Source of the DNA: Phycisphaerales bacterium
GTDB lineage: Bacteria > Bacteroidota > Bacteroidia > Chitinophagales > Chitinophagaceae
DNA: 43,967 bases
NCBI GenBank assembly: GCA_030054025.1
Contig: JASGCQ010000012.1
Location: forward strand, 1-43,967
Direction: 5' to 3'
Shown here: piece after piece, positions 26,192 to 34,435 of the stretch
Layout of the letters: every line of letters begins with the position of its first letter
How positions within the stretch are numbered: position 1 is the stretch's first letter
Notes under the pieces: generated by a model
Seen by the model: the letters and a program-made list of their open reading frames with translations, nothing else
Database searches by the model: none
Told to the model about the DNA's origin: nothing
Translations under genes and position numbers: made by a program

Positions 26192-26549
26192 CAGGCTGTA
26201 TGGATTGTTCGATTCGCTTTGTTGGTGTAATAAGCATTATAGCCCAACAGAGTATTAAAAATTAAAGTAAAATATACCCTTGTTGTCATGCTGAGTTCAA
26301 GCTTGAAGCGCAACAGGTTGTAAAAATAGTTTAATTGGCGAAAAATAGTTTAGTTTTTTTCTAGTTCTAGTCATAAAATGGGTTCTATAGGTGAATAGTG
26401 ATAAGGTCGAAATACACCTAAAAATATACCTTTTGCGAAGCAAACAAAACACTCTGCCGCTCTTGAGCGAGTTGCGATTTTTATTCAAAAAGAAAGGTGT
26501 ATGAATGATAAATCATACACCTAAACGCATTAAATTATTTTTTCGAAAA
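26192..26549. other. Intergenic region holding a dispersed repeat
   Basis: No gene is seen. The middle part carries repeat copy A (26290-26364). The remainder is AT-rich, with no clear terminator for the lipoprotein gene that ends at 26550. Confidence 0.4.
26290..26364 (+). repeat. Dispersed palindromic repeat, copy A
   Basis: This 75-bp unit starts GCTGAGTTCAAGCTTGAAGC, which contains the perfect palindrome TTCAAGCTTGAA. It continues through CAACAGGTTGTAAAAATAG and TTTAATTGGCGAAAAATAG, and ends with a T-run and CTAG. The same order of blocks is found inverted at 33018-33103. Both copies are intergenic. Confidence 0.7.
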
Positions 26550-26960
26550 TTATTTTTTCAAAGATTCTTTAGCATCTTTTGCAACATTTTCTACTTTTTG
26601 AGCTGCTTTCACAGCATTAGCTTTAGCAGCATCGGCAGCCTTTGTAGCAGCCGCATCTACTTTTGCGGCAGCTTTATTTGCTTCGGCTTTCACTGCGGTG
26701 GCGGCATCTTTAGCACCTTTTTTAGCATCGTCCACAGCTTTTTCTGTTGTGGCTTTGACCTCAGTAGCAGCTTGTTCTGCTTTTGCTTTAGCAGAATCGG
26801 CTACTGCATCAAGAGCAGCACCGGCTTCTTGTGCAGGCCCTATTGTTGGTGCAACAGTTTCGGTTGCAGGAGTTTCTTCTGTTTTTGTTTCTGCATTGTT
26901 GCTACATGAAGCCATCAAGAGCATGCTGCCTGCGGCAAAAAATAAATTTAGCTTATTCAT
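26550..26960 (-). CDS. Ala/Lys-rich lipoprotein with helical repeats
   Basis: 136 residues. A lipoprotein signal peptide ends in the lipobox LLMASC (Cys at about residue 19), followed by SNNAETKTEETPATET. From about residue 45 the chain is almost entirely Ala, Lys, Asp, Glu, Val and Thr in amphipathic helical register (ADSAKAKAEQAATEVKATTE, AANKAAAKVDAAATKAADAA), like LEA-type or apolipoprotein-like 11-residue repeats. It should be a periplasm-facing or surface lipid-anchored helical rod. Function unknown; stress protection or membrane association are guesses. It is a single gene, and TACCTTCG on the minus strand about 25 bp upstream may be its -7 element. Confidence 0.7.
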   Translation of the reverse strand: MNKLNLFFAAGSMLLMASCSNNAETKTEETPATETVAPTIGPAQEAGAALDAVADSAKAKAEQAATEVKATTEKAVDDAKKGAKDAATAVKAEANKAAAKVDAAATKAADAAKANAVKAAQKVENVAKDAKESLKK

Positions 26961-27052
26961 AATTGTTTTAATTTTGAAAACGAAGGTAGCAGATTCTATT
27001 TCTTCTAAACGTTAGCAGGGTTATAAAATTATTTGTCCCCCACATCAATATT

Positions 27053-27586
27053 ATGCAAGTAGAACAACATATTTATCCCATCGGAAAAATGAGCATTCCC
27101 GACATCTTTTCTATGGAAGAGCTACAAGATGCACTTCAAGACATTGCGGTATTGCCACGCATCTTAGATAATTGTATTGAGAATTTAGACGCCCACCAAT
27201 TAGCAATGTCTTATAGAGAAAATGGGTGGACTATTCATCAAATCATTCACCATATTGCCGATAGCCACATGAACGCATTTATTCGCACAAAACTGGCACT
27301 GGCAGAAAACAATCCTACTATAAAACCCTACAATCAAGATGCTTGGGTAATAATGGAAGATGTAATGGGCATCCCCATTAATTATTACAGTACATTAATA
27401 CATGCTTTACATTATCGTTGGTTTAGATTATTTGAATCATTGAATGAAGAGCAATTGATGCGTACTTTCTATCATCCTGAGTATAATACGACTACTGCCA
27501 TTTGGCAACAAATACACAGTTATGCATGGCATGGTAAGCATCATGCAGAGCAGATTATACAATTGAGAATCCGAAAAGGTTGGTAA
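27053..27586 (+). CDS. DinB-fold metal-dependent protein, YfiT/BstA family
   Basis: This 177-residue four-helix DinB/YfiT-like protein belongs to a family that includes bacillithiol S-transferases and is annotated as a putative metal-dependent hydrolase. The start region YPIGKMSIPDIFSMEELQDA is typical. The three metal-ligand His positions are visible in WTIHQIIHHIADSHMN (about residues 59-74) and HSYAWHGKHHAEQI near the C-terminus. It is cytosolic. It converges on tyrS with only 5 bp between stop codons. Confidence 0.85.
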   Translation: MQVEQHIYPIGKMSIPDIFSMEELQDALQDIAVLPRILDNCIENLDAHQLAMSYRENGWTIHQIIHHIADSHMNAFIRTKLALAENNPTIKPYNQDAWVIMEDVMGIPINYYSTLIHALHYRWFRLFESLNEEQLMRTFYHPEYNTTTAIWQQIHSYAWHGKHHAEQIIQLRIRKGW

Positions 27587-27591
27587 TGGGT

Positions 27592-28872
27592 TTATTCGAA
27601 AATAGCGAGTGTATAATTGGATTTGCCTTTTTGAATCAAAACATATTTACCGTTCAATAAATGTTGTGTTTGCAAACTAAAATCTTGACCCAAAACTTTT
27701 TCTTTATTGATGCTCACTGCATTGCCTTGTAGGGCTTTGCGTGCTTCTCCTTTTGAAGGATAAATATTTTTTTCTGCCAAAAAACCGATGAGGTCGGCAC
27801 CATTACCATCGAGTACATTTTTGGCTACCAGCACTTGCGGTACGCCTTCCATTACCTCAAGCAGTTGCTGTTCATTCAGCGATTTTAATGCTTCGATTGC
27901 CGAGTTGCTGAATAAAATTTCAGCAGCTTTTTGAGCAAATTGCAAATCTTCTTCACTGTGCACCATAGTCGTCATTTCTGCGGCAAGTGCTTTTTGCAAA
28001 AGTCGTAAATGCGGTGCAGCCTGATGTGCTGCAATCAGTGTTTTTATTTCGCCGATACTTTTAAATGAAAAAATAAGCGACATCTTTTCCGCTTCTGCGT
28101 CTGACAGCTTCAACCAAAATTGATAAAATTGGTAGGGAGAAGTAAGTTTAGCATCCAACCATATATTACCACCTTCTGATTTGCCAAATTTTGTGCCATC
28201 AGATTTTGTAATCAGTGGGCTGGTGAAGGCATAAGCCTCGCCACCACATTTTTTGCGAATAAGCTCTGTACCTGTGGTGATATTGCCCCACTGATCGGCC
28301 CCACCCATTTGCAATTGCACCTGATGTGCTTGGAAAAGGTGTAAAAAATCGTAACCTTGTATCAGTTGATAGCTAAATTCGGTAAATGAAATACCTGTTT
28401 CTAATCGTTTTTTTACCGAATCTTTCGCCTTCATATAATTTACGGTAATCAACTTGCCCGCATCACGAATAAAATCTAAAAAAGAAAAGTTCTTAAACCA
28501 ATCATAGTTGTTCACCAGTACCGCTGCATTTGCTTTTCCTTCAGAAAAGTCTATGAATTTACTCAACTGATTGCGAATACCCGCACAATTTTTTTCAATG
28601 GTCGCCATATCCAACAAGTTGCGTTCGGTAGATTTGCCCGAAGGGTCGCCAATCATACCTGTAGCACCACCTACAAGCGCATAAGGCTTATGACCTGCAC
28701 GTTGTAAACGCATCAATAGGGTAATCGGTAATAGGCTTCCTACATGAAGGCTTTCGGCAGTGGGGTCAAAACCAATATAAGCTGCAATCATCCCTTTTTC
28801 CAATAGTTCTTCTGTACCTGGCATTATATCTTGTACTAGACCTCGCTCTTGCAGCTCTTTGATAAAACTCAT
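27592..28872 (-). CDS. tyrS: Tyrosyl-tRNA synthetase
   Basis: This 426-residue class I aminoacyl-tRNA synthetase charges tRNA-Tyr. The start MSFIKELQERGLVQDIMPGT at ATG 28872 matches the family; the longer upstream frame has no similarity and would start in the promoter. AYIGFDPTAESLHVGSLLPI contains the HIGH-equivalent HVGS. GGATGMIGDPSGKSTER, QMGGADQWGNITTGTELIRK and the KMSKS-equivalent KFGKS in DGTKFGKSEGGNIWLD follow. The C-terminal 70 residues or so form an S4 RNA-binding domain (IYPSKGEARKALQGNAVSIN). Confidence 0.97.
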   Translation of the reverse strand: MSFIKELQERGLVQDIMPGTEELLEKGMIAAYIGFDPTAESLHVGSLLPITLLMRLQRAGHKPYALVGGATGMIGDPSGKSTERNLLDMATIEKNCAGIRNQLSKFIDFSEGKANAAVLVNNYDWFKNFSFLDFIRDAGKLITVNYMKAKDSVKKRLETGISFTEFSYQLIQGYDFLHLFQAHQVQLQMGGADQWGNITTGTELIRKKCGGEAYAFTSPLITKSDGTKFGKSEGGNIWLDAKLTSPYQFYQFWLKLSDAEAEKMSLIFSFKSIGEIKTLIAAHQAAPHLRLLQKALAAEMTTMVHSEEDLQFAQKAAEILFSNSAIEALKSLNEQQLLEVMEGVPQVLVAKNVLDGNGADLIGFLAEKNIYPSKGEARKALQGNAVSINKEKVLGQDFSLQTQHLLNGKYVLIQKGKSNYTLAIFE

Positions 28873-28896
28873 AGCTTTTTTGAAATTTAAGAACTG

Positions 28897-28904
28897 CAAA
28901 GGTA
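28897..28904 (-). promoter_or_regulatory. -7 promoter element of tyrS
   Basis: On the minus strand TACCTTTG is an exact TAnnTTTG match, 24 bp before the tyrS ATG. The -33 region shows no perfect TTTG at the right distance. Confidence 0.45.
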
Positions 28905-29006
28905 ATTTTTGATTTTGTATTTTGGGCTTTGGAATTTCAAGTACGAGCCTTTTATAATAAAACGACACTAATTTATGGTGTATATTTACAACCGAAAAAA
29001 CGAAAA

Positions 29007-29459
29007 ATGATGAACGTATTTAATGCTCAAGATTGTGCTACAATCATCAGCCGTATCAATCAGTTGAAATCAACTACGCCTGCCCAATGGGGCAAAATGA
29101 ACGTTGCACAAATGCTGGCACATTGCAATGTGACTTATGAGATGGTTTTTGAAGATAAGCATCCTAAGCCCAACCCCATTATGAAATGGGTACTGAAAAC
29201 AATGGTGAAGAAAAAAGTGCTTACAGAGGTGCCTTACCCCAAAAACAGCCCGACAGCACCCGCATTTATGATAAAAGGTGATAAAGATTTTCAGAACGAA
29301 AAAACACGCCTCATAGATTTTATCAACAAGACCCAACAATTGGGCGAATCTTATTTTGACGGAAAAGAATCTCACTCTTTTGGAAAATTGAATAAGGTAG
29401 AATGGAATTGCATGTTTGCAAAGCATCTTGATCATCATCTCAGTCAATTTGGAGCTTAA
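29007..29459 (+). CDS. DUF1569 family protein (DinB-like fold)
   Basis: 150 residues from ATG 29007 (the next codon is also ATG). It matches the DUF1569 family of small cytosolic helical-bundle proteins related to DinB. Conserved features are WGKMNVAQMLAHCNVTYEM near the N-terminus and the closing HLDHHLSQFG with metal-ligand-like His residues. Function is unknown; metal-dependent transferase or hydrolase activity is a guess from the fold. A longer frame reaching back to 28929 begins with TTG inside the tyrS promoter region and is not preferred. A -7-like TATATTTA lies 24 bp upstream. Confidence 0.8.
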   Translation: MMNVFNAQDCATIISRINQLKSTTPAQWGKMNVAQMLAHCNVTYEMVFEDKHPKPNPIMKWVLKTMVKKKVLTEVPYPKNSPTAPAFMIKGDKDFQNEKTRLIDFINKTQQLGESYFDGKESHSFGKLNKVEWNCMFAKHLDHHLSQFGA

Positions 29460-29509
29460 TTAAATTATAGCATAATCATTTTTCGAATGACCAATATCGC
29501 TCCACTTAG

Positions 29510-29700
29510 CATAGCCGATTTTTAGTAACCGCAGATAATCATAATTCTGTAAATGCCTACCCAAATACAGACAATAAATTAGGTAAAATGAGAGGGGCAG
29601 TAAGAACATCGGTAGGTATTGCTACTACGGCTGCTGACATTGATACGTTTATTGGTTTTGTAAAAGGATTTGTCAATACCACCTTATCTGTAGCGAATTA
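29510..29700 (+). pseudogene. Deletion remnant of a class V aminotransferase / cysteine desulfurase-like gene
   Basis: After a stop at 29507-29509 a frame runs to TAA at 29698-29700. Its first part, FLVTADNHNSVNAYP, resembles the 'DNHNSVN' region of PLP-dependent class V aminotransferases, which lies in the N-terminal third of the intact protein. Its end, GKMRGAVRTSVGIATTAADI, resembles the extreme C-terminal block (RGAVRxSVGIATxxADIxxF). Only about 15 codons separate the two where some hundreds would be expected, so a large internal deletion is inferred. No good start codon is in frame. A shifted frame from 29487 (MTNIAPLSIADF) may be another piece. It cannot be functional. Confidence 0.5.
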
Positions 29701-31119
29701 AACTACTGGTTCAAACCCCATCTCTGCCGCCTTCTCAATCATATACTGGTAGGCTGCATCATACTCATTCGGTATAATGCCATCCAATATGGCTTCGCGT
29801 ACTGCCGTTTTGATAAAACCTACTTCGCGAGAAGGGGGCAATTTGAAGATACGCATAACATCTGCACCGTCAATAGGTGGTTGCCAATTGCGGATTTTAT
29901 CTTTCTCTTCTACAATTTTGAGCCTTTGTTTTACCAACTCAAAATTTTCTAAAAAGTGGCGAACTTTTAGTTTGTTTTTAGAAGTAATATCGCTTTCACA
30001 AAGCATCATCAAATCTTCCAAGTCTTCTCCTGCATCAAATAATAATCGGCGCATTGCCGAATCAGTAATTTCCTCTTTGCTCAAACTGATCGGGCGCAGG
30101 TGTAAGGCTACCAATTTGCCTACATATTTCAAATGCTCGTTGAGCGGTAATTTTAGTTGACGGAAAATGGTGGTACACATTTTTTTGCCCAAGGCATCGT
30201 GTCCGTGAAAAGTCCAACCATGACCTTGTTCAAAACGTTTAGTAGCTGGTTTCGCAATGTCATGCAATATGGCGGCCCACCGAAGCCATAGATTATTGCT
30301 GCGATAGGCAACATTATCCAATACCTGAAGGGTGTGGTAAAAATTATCTTTATGCCCCTTACCTTCAATAATTTCTACACCTGCCAATGTCACCATTTGA
30401 GGAAAGAAAATTTCTAAAAGTCCTGTTTGGTACAGTAAATCAAGACCTATCGAAGGCGTTTTCGCTGCAATGATTTTATTGAGTTCATCCGTAATCCGTT
30501 CTTGCGAAATAATTTTAAGCCGCTCTTTATTGCTTTTGATTGCAGCAAGCGTTTCTGCTTCAATTACGAAATTTAATTGTGTTGCAAAACGTATGGCACG
30601 CATCATGCGCAAAGGGTCGTCGGAGAAAGTAATATCGGCGTCTAAAGGGGTGCGGATGATTTTCAATTCTAAATCGTTGATGCCGTTAAATGGGTCAATC
30701 AATGTTCCATAATCCGATGGACAAAGGCTTATGGCCATTGCATTGATGGTAAAATCTCGGCGGTTTTGGTCATCCACCAAACTCCCATTTTGCACTTCGG
30801 GCTTACGCGAATGCGCTACATAGGATTCTTTGCGGGCACCTACAAATTCTACTTCAAAGCCATTGGGCAGCTTGAATTGAGCAGTACCAAAATTTTTGAA
30901 AAAACTTACATTTAATTTCGGACTAAAACTAGCCGCTACCGCTTCTGCCAATATAATACCATCGCCTAGGCAAACAATATCTGCATCCTTGCTGTTTCTG
31001 CCTAAAAGCTTGTCGCGTACAAATCCACCTATCAAGTAACAGGGCATTTGTAAGGATTTTGCTACTTGAGCAATACGTTCTAATATCAGTCTTTCTTCTT
31101 TGGTACAATTTATATCCAT
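29698..31119 (-). CDS. cca: tRNA CCA-adding enzyme / poly(A) polymerase family with HD domain
   Basis: This 473-residue class II nucleotidyltransferase adds CCA to tRNA 3' ends. The N-terminal catalytic head is LIGGFVRDKLLGRNSKDADI (about residues 24-43), with the metal-binding Asp pair in DADI. DDQNRRDFTINAMAIS, ITFSDDPLRMMRAIRFATQL and ERITDELNKIIA are family motifs. An HD phosphohydrolase-type domain follows (WAAILHDIAKPATKRF; FHGHDALGKKM). The tRNA-Ala in this window does not encode CCA, consistent with need for the enzyme. Its stop codon shares 3 bp with the pseudogene stop on the other strand (TTAA). Confidence 0.92.
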   Translation of the reverse strand: MDINCTKEERLILERIAQVAKSLQMPCYLIGGFVRDKLLGRNSKDADIVCLGDGIILAEAVAASFSPKLNVSFFKNFGTAQFKLPNGFEVEFVGARKESYVAHSRKPEVQNGSLVDDQNRRDFTINAMAISLCPSDYGTLIDPFNGINDLELKIIRTPLDADITFSDDPLRMMRAIRFATQLNFVIEAETLAAIKSNKERLKIISQERITDELNKIIAAKTPSIGLDLLYQTGLLEIFFPQMVTLAGVEIIEGKGHKDNFYHTLQVLDNVAYRSNNLWLRWAAILHDIAKPATKRFEQGHGWTFHGHDALGKKMCTTIFRQLKLPLNEHLKYVGKLVALHLRPISLSKEEITDSAMRRLLFDAGEDLEDLMMLCESDITSKNKLKVRHFLENFELVKQRLKIVEEKDKIRNWQPPIDGADVMRIFKLPPSREVGFIKTAVREAILDGIIPNEYDAAYQYMIEKAAEMGFEPVV

Positions 31120-31306
31120 CGTGCTGCAAAATTAATATAAAAAATACTGAGGCTTTTTGAATCCTTGCTTTATGATATTATACCACTAGTTTTATTATCT
31201 TCGTAGTTCTTAATTACTGCTTATTCCGCAGTTATTAACCACTGTATAACTACCAAAACATAATGCCTCTGCTATATTTGCTAGTAGTTTTAAATAGGAG
31301 AATACC

Positions 31307-31804
31307 ATGAAACAATTATTGACTTTAAGCATTGTATTTGTATTGGGTACATTGTCGAGTGTTGCACAGAATCCGGCCAGCTTTACAAACATACGTCAAG
31401 AGCGTAGAGCCAATACTATAGTTCCACCAAAGCCAATAGAGAAGACAACTTTTGCAGAGTTTCAATTTTTGGAAACAGACTTTACCCACGATTTTGGTTC
31501 CATTCCCGAAGGTCCTAAAGTGAAATATGAGTTTAAATTTTTTAACGTAGGTACTGAGCCACTCATCATTACAAATGCACAAGCATCTTGTGGCTGCACA
31601 TCTCCAGTTTTTTCTAAAGAACCCGTATTGCCAGGTAAGATGGGGACGATAATGGTAGAATATACTACTGAAGGTCACTTGGGTAATTTTAATAAGAGCA
31701 TCTATCTTACTTCAAACGCAAAAGTGCCTAATGGACTGCCTACTTTCGAACTTTTTGTAAAAGGCATTGTGTTGGCATCAAGAAAAGATGAAAGAAAACC
31801 CTAA
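31307..31804 (+). CDS. Exported DUF1573 protein, first of three tandem paralogues
   Basis: 165 residues. Signal peptide MKQLLTLSIVFVLGTLSSVAQ, then a DUF1573 domain with an Ig-like (ASH/MSP-type) beta-sandwich. Motifs are FTHDFGSIPEGPKVKYEFKF, PLIITNAQASCGCTSPVFSK, PVLPGKMGTIMVEYTTEGHLG and the closing ELFVKGIV. The conserved CGC pair could form a disulfide or bind metal, but this is unproven. A TAGGAG sequence 6 bp before the ATG is one of the few Shine-Dalgarno-like sites here. Function unknown; a periplasmic or surface adaptor is plausible. Confidence 0.82.
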   Translation: MKQLLTLSIVFVLGTLSSVAQNPASFTNIRQERRANTIVPPKPIEKTTFAEFQFLETDFTHDFGSIPEGPKVKYEFKFFNVGTEPLIITNAQASCGCTSPVFSKEPVLPGKMGTIMVEYTTEGHLGNFNKSIYLTSNAKVPNGLPTFELFVKGIVLASRKDERKP

Positions 31805-31884
31805 ATTGCACCTATTTTAACGCTCAAATAACAGCGAAGACGGCGATTCTACCTATTTTTGTACTCTATAAAATTCAAAAACCT

Positions 31885-32379
31885 ATGAAAAAAATTATTG
31901 TAACGATTTCAGCCCTCATTATTGCAGGAGTTGCGATGGCTCAAAATGCTCCAAAACCCACGGCTGATGAGCCCGGAAAGCTAGTTTCTATCGAAGCTAC
32001 AGCACCCAAAACGACTACCTTGACTACAGAGAATATGTACTTCAAATTTCCTGTTCACGATTTCGGCACTATACAAGAAGGCCCTGCCGCTGAACATGAA
32101 TTTGAATTTACCAATACTGGCAAGGAGCCAATTATTATTTCAAATGTAAGTGCCTCTTGTGGATGTACAACACCTTCTTACTCAAAAGACCCAGTATTGC
32201 CTGGTAAAAAAGGTACAATCAAAGCATCTTATAATACTCAAGGTCGTGTTGATCCGTTTACAAAAACCATTACCATTACTTCTAATGCGGGTATTAAGGT
32301 ATTGACCATTAAAGGTGAGGTAGAAAAAGCACCCTCAGGCTCTGTGCCAGAAAATAACTCTATGATGAAAACGCATTAA
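31885..32379 (+). CDS. Exported DUF1573 protein, second tandem paralogue
   Basis: 164 residues. Signal peptide MKKIIVTISALIIAGVAMAQ, then an unstructured Thr/Pro-rich spacer (residues about 21-50) and the DUF1573 domain: HDFGTIQEGPAAEHEFEFTN, PIIISNVSASCGCTTPSYSK, PVLPGKKGTIKASYNTQGRV and IKVLTIKGEV. It ends with a short polar tail. It is closer to the third copy than to the first in the core (both have AEHxFEFxNTGK and YNTQGRV). The gap to the first copy is 80 bp, with TATTTTTG (31854-31861) that may be a separate promoter. Confidence 0.82.
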   Translation: MKKIIVTISALIIAGVAMAQNAPKPTADEPGKLVSIEATAPKTTTLTTENMYFKFPVHDFGTIQEGPAAEHEFEFTNTGKEPIIISNVSASCGCTTPSYSKDPVLPGKKGTIKASYNTQGRVDPFTKTITITSNAGIKVLTIKGEVEKAPSGSVPENNSMMKTH

Positions 32380-32450
32380 AATCTAGTGTAAAAACCTATC
32401 CAATTGAAAATTTGAATTTTTAAAAACTCACAAAAAAACAAATAGAACAA

Positions 32451-32912
32451 ATGAAAAAAGTACTCCTTGCCTTGTGCATCTTGATTGGTTTGGCAAATGT
32501 TGCTACTGCACAAAACCCTGTAACGGCTTCTGAAGTCAAAGTGGTCAATAAAAATGCCCCTAAGTTCCAATTTATGGACAAAAATGACACCTACGACTTT
32601 GGTAAAGTGCCTGAAGGTCCAGTAGCAGAACATGTTTTTGAATTTAAAAATACAGGAAAACAACCATTGATTATCAGCAATTGCAATGCCTCGTGTGGTT
32701 GTACTACCCCCGAGTGGAACAAAGAACCGATTCTACCGGGCAAAAAAGGAAAAATCACTGTGCGTTATAATACGCAAGGTCGTGTGGGGCCTATTGCCAA
32801 GTCTGTATATGTTACCTCAAATGCAGCACTTGAAGATGGCAAAGATCGTTATGAATTATATATCAAAGGAGAAGTAGTAACTGCACCAAGTGCCGATGCT
32901 CCTAAGAATTAA
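32451..32912 (+). CDS. Exported DUF1573 protein, third tandem paralogue
   Basis: 153 residues. Signal peptide MKKVLLALCILIGLANVATAQ, then DUF1573: TYDFGKVPEGPVAEHVFEFK, PLIISNCNASCGCTTPEWNK, PILPGKKGKITVRYNTQGRV and a closing YELYIKGEV. It has an extra Cys (ISNCNASCGC) compared with the other two. It is 71 bp after the second copy and followed by a clear terminator, so copies 1-3 probably form one unit. Three adjacent diverged copies suggest duplication followed by specialisation. Confidence 0.83.
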   Translation: MKKVLLALCILIGLANVATAQNPVTASEVKVVNKNAPKFQFMDKNDTYDFGKVPEGPVAEHVFEFKNTGKQPLIISNCNASCGCTTPEWNKEPILPGKKGKITVRYNTQGRVGPIAKSVYVTSNAALEDGKDRYELYIKGEVVTAPSADAPKN

Positions 32913-32942
32913 TCATTTACTTCAGTATAGTTTTATGAGAAA

Positions 32943-32968
32943 AGTGACCAATCTTGGTCGCTTTTTTT
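32943..32968 (+). terminator. Rho-independent terminator after the DUF1573 cluster
   Basis: The stem is AGTGACCAA (32943-32951) / TTGGTCGCT (32954-32962) with one G-U pair and a tight loop, followed by T residues to 32968. It lies 30 bp past the third DUF1573 stop. Confidence 0.85.
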
Positions 32969-33258
32969 ATGTATCGCAACAATTGACTGGAATGCTTAAT
33001 TTTGTATGTGGTCAGGTCTAGAAAAAAAAACTAAACTACTTTTCGCCAATTAAACTATTTGAATTATTTTTACAACTCGTTGTACTTCGAGATTGAATTC
33101 AGCGAATAGATTATAAGAGTGTCTAAAAACAAATAGCCGCAATTTATAAAGAGAATTACGCCAATCAATTAGTACAATGCGTTTTACTTACTACAATAGT
33201 ATGGCATCATTTTTGAACCAATGTTTGATAGGAACTAATACCCAATATATCCCAAGGA
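32969..33258. other. Intergenic region before porV2, holding a dispersed repeat
   Basis: No gene is seen. It contains repeat copy B (33018-33103) and about 150 bp of AT-rich leader before porV2. No convincing TAnnTTTG promoter was located. Confidence 0.4.
33018..33103 (-). repeat. Dispersed palindromic repeat, copy B (inverted)
   Basis: Read on the minus strand from 33103 to 33018 it gives GCTGAATTCAATCTCGAAG, then TACAACGAGTTGTA (a 6-bp stem with a 2-nt loop), AAAATAATTCAAATAG, TTTAATTGGCGAAAAGTAG, a T-run and CTAG. The block order is that of copy A at 26290-26364, with one short insertion (around AATTCAAATA) and several substitutions. The segment ATAGTTTAATTGGCGAAAA is identical in both. 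Confidence 0.7.
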
Positions 33259-34425
33259 ATGAGTAAAAAGATATTTTTTTTAGGAGTGTTTATGATTGCT
33301 GTTGCTAAAGGTTTCGCACAGGCAAAAATATATGTCAACGAATATCTCAATATTGGTGTGGGTGCAAGGGGTTTAGCAATGGGAGGAGCTGTTACGGCTT
33401 CTAGCAATGATGCCAATAGCAGTTATTGGAATCCTGCGGGGCTTACTGGACTTGAACAAGCCCAATTTGCTTTTATGCATGCCGAATACTTTTCGGGTAA
33501 TGCAAAGTATGATTTTTTGGCTATTGCCAAACCCTCGAAAGACCATAAAAGAATTTTTGCATTTTCGGCACTACGCTTCGCAACGGATGATATACCCTAC
33601 ACGATAGACTATGTGCAGCCAGATGGCTCTCTTGACGAAAGTAAATTAAAATCAATTTCTGCAGGAGACTATGCCTTTTTACTTTCCTACGCTTTTCAAT
33701 TAAAAGTATTTAAAAATCCTAATGTAAAATCGAGCTTAGGGGTAAATGCAAAGATAATTTACCGAAATATTGGATCCATGGCAAATGCGTGGGGTGGAGG
33801 CATTGATGTAGGGTGGAAGTTGTCTGGTAGGCATTGGTTGTTGGGCATCGCAGCCAAAGACATTACAACAACCTATACCACATGGAGTTTTAATTTGACA
33901 GACAAAGAAAAAGAAGTATTTGGTCAGACGGGTAATGAAATACCTGTAAAATCTTATGAGGTGATGAATCCAAGATTTAATGTTGGTTTAGGATACAACT
34001 TTATGAAAGCAACAAAAAAGCTGCAGTTGCTTGCAGAATTGAATACCGATATCACGACGGATGGTAAAAGAAATACCCTCATTAAATCGAATACCCTTAG
34101 TATTGACCCAAGGATCGGTTTAGAATTAGGGTACAATAAAACTATTTTTTTTAGAGCGGGTGTTTGTAATATTCAAAAGGTGTTGGACGATAAGGATAGT
34201 ATCAATAAGCGCTATTATACCATTTTTCAGCCTTCAATGGGATTGGGACTTAAAATAGGCTCGCTGAGTGTAGATTATGCTTACACTAGTTTGCAAACAC
34301 AAAATAATCCATTGCTCTCTCATATTATTTCTGCTAAATGGGAATTTTATAGGAAAAAGAAAAAAGAAGTTGAAAAAATAGAGAAACTCGTCAATGATGA
34401 GTCGAAAGCAAGTACCAACAAGTAA
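33259..34425 (+). CDS. porV2: PorV2-type outer-membrane protein (PorV/PorQ family)
   Basis: 388 residues. Signal peptide MSKKIFFLGVFMIAVAKGFAQ, then the PorV-family start YLNIGVGARGLAMGGAVTAS with SNDANSSYWNPAGLTGLEQA, and a FadL-like transmembrane beta-barrel. In the type IX secretion system PorV shuttles cargo to the PorU sortase. PorV2 names a paralogue found next to a PorU2 gene, exactly the arrangement here. An unusual C-terminal tail is charged (about the last 25 residues, YRKKKKEVEKIEKLVNDESK). Only 10 bp separate it from the preferred porU2 start, so the two are co-translated partners. Confidence 0.85.
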   Translation: MSKKIFFLGVFMIAVAKGFAQAKIYVNEYLNIGVGARGLAMGGAVTASSNDANSSYWNPAGLTGLEQAQFAFMHAEYFSGNAKYDFLAIAKPSKDHKRIFAFSALRFATDDIPYTIDYVQPDGSLDESKLKSISAGDYAFLLSYAFQLKVFKNPNVKSSLGVNAKIIYRNIGSMANAWGGGIDVGWKLSGRHWLLGIAAKDITTTYTTWSFNLTDKEKEVFGQTGNEIPVKSYEVMNPRFNVGLGYNFMKATKKLQLLAELNTDITTDGKRNTLIKSNTLSIDPRIGLELGYNKTIFFRAGVCNIQKVLDDKDSINKRYYTIFQPSMGLGLKIGSLSVDYAYTSLQTQNNPLLSHIISAKWEFYRKKKKEVEKIEKLVNDESKASTNK

Positions 34426-34435
34426 ATCTAAGCGT

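Noticed and set aside
26592-26860. CRISPR-like periodicity in the Ala-rich lipoprotein region
   Set aside because: The repetition comes from Ala/Lys codons in helical repeats; there are no constant repeats with unique spacers. No CRISPR array was seen anywhere in the window.
26505-27015. Plus-strand Ser/Phe/Cys-rich and Ala/Ser-rich frames
   Set aside because: They are antisense shadows of the Ala/Lys-rich lipoprotein, whose lipobox and signal peptide support the minus strand.
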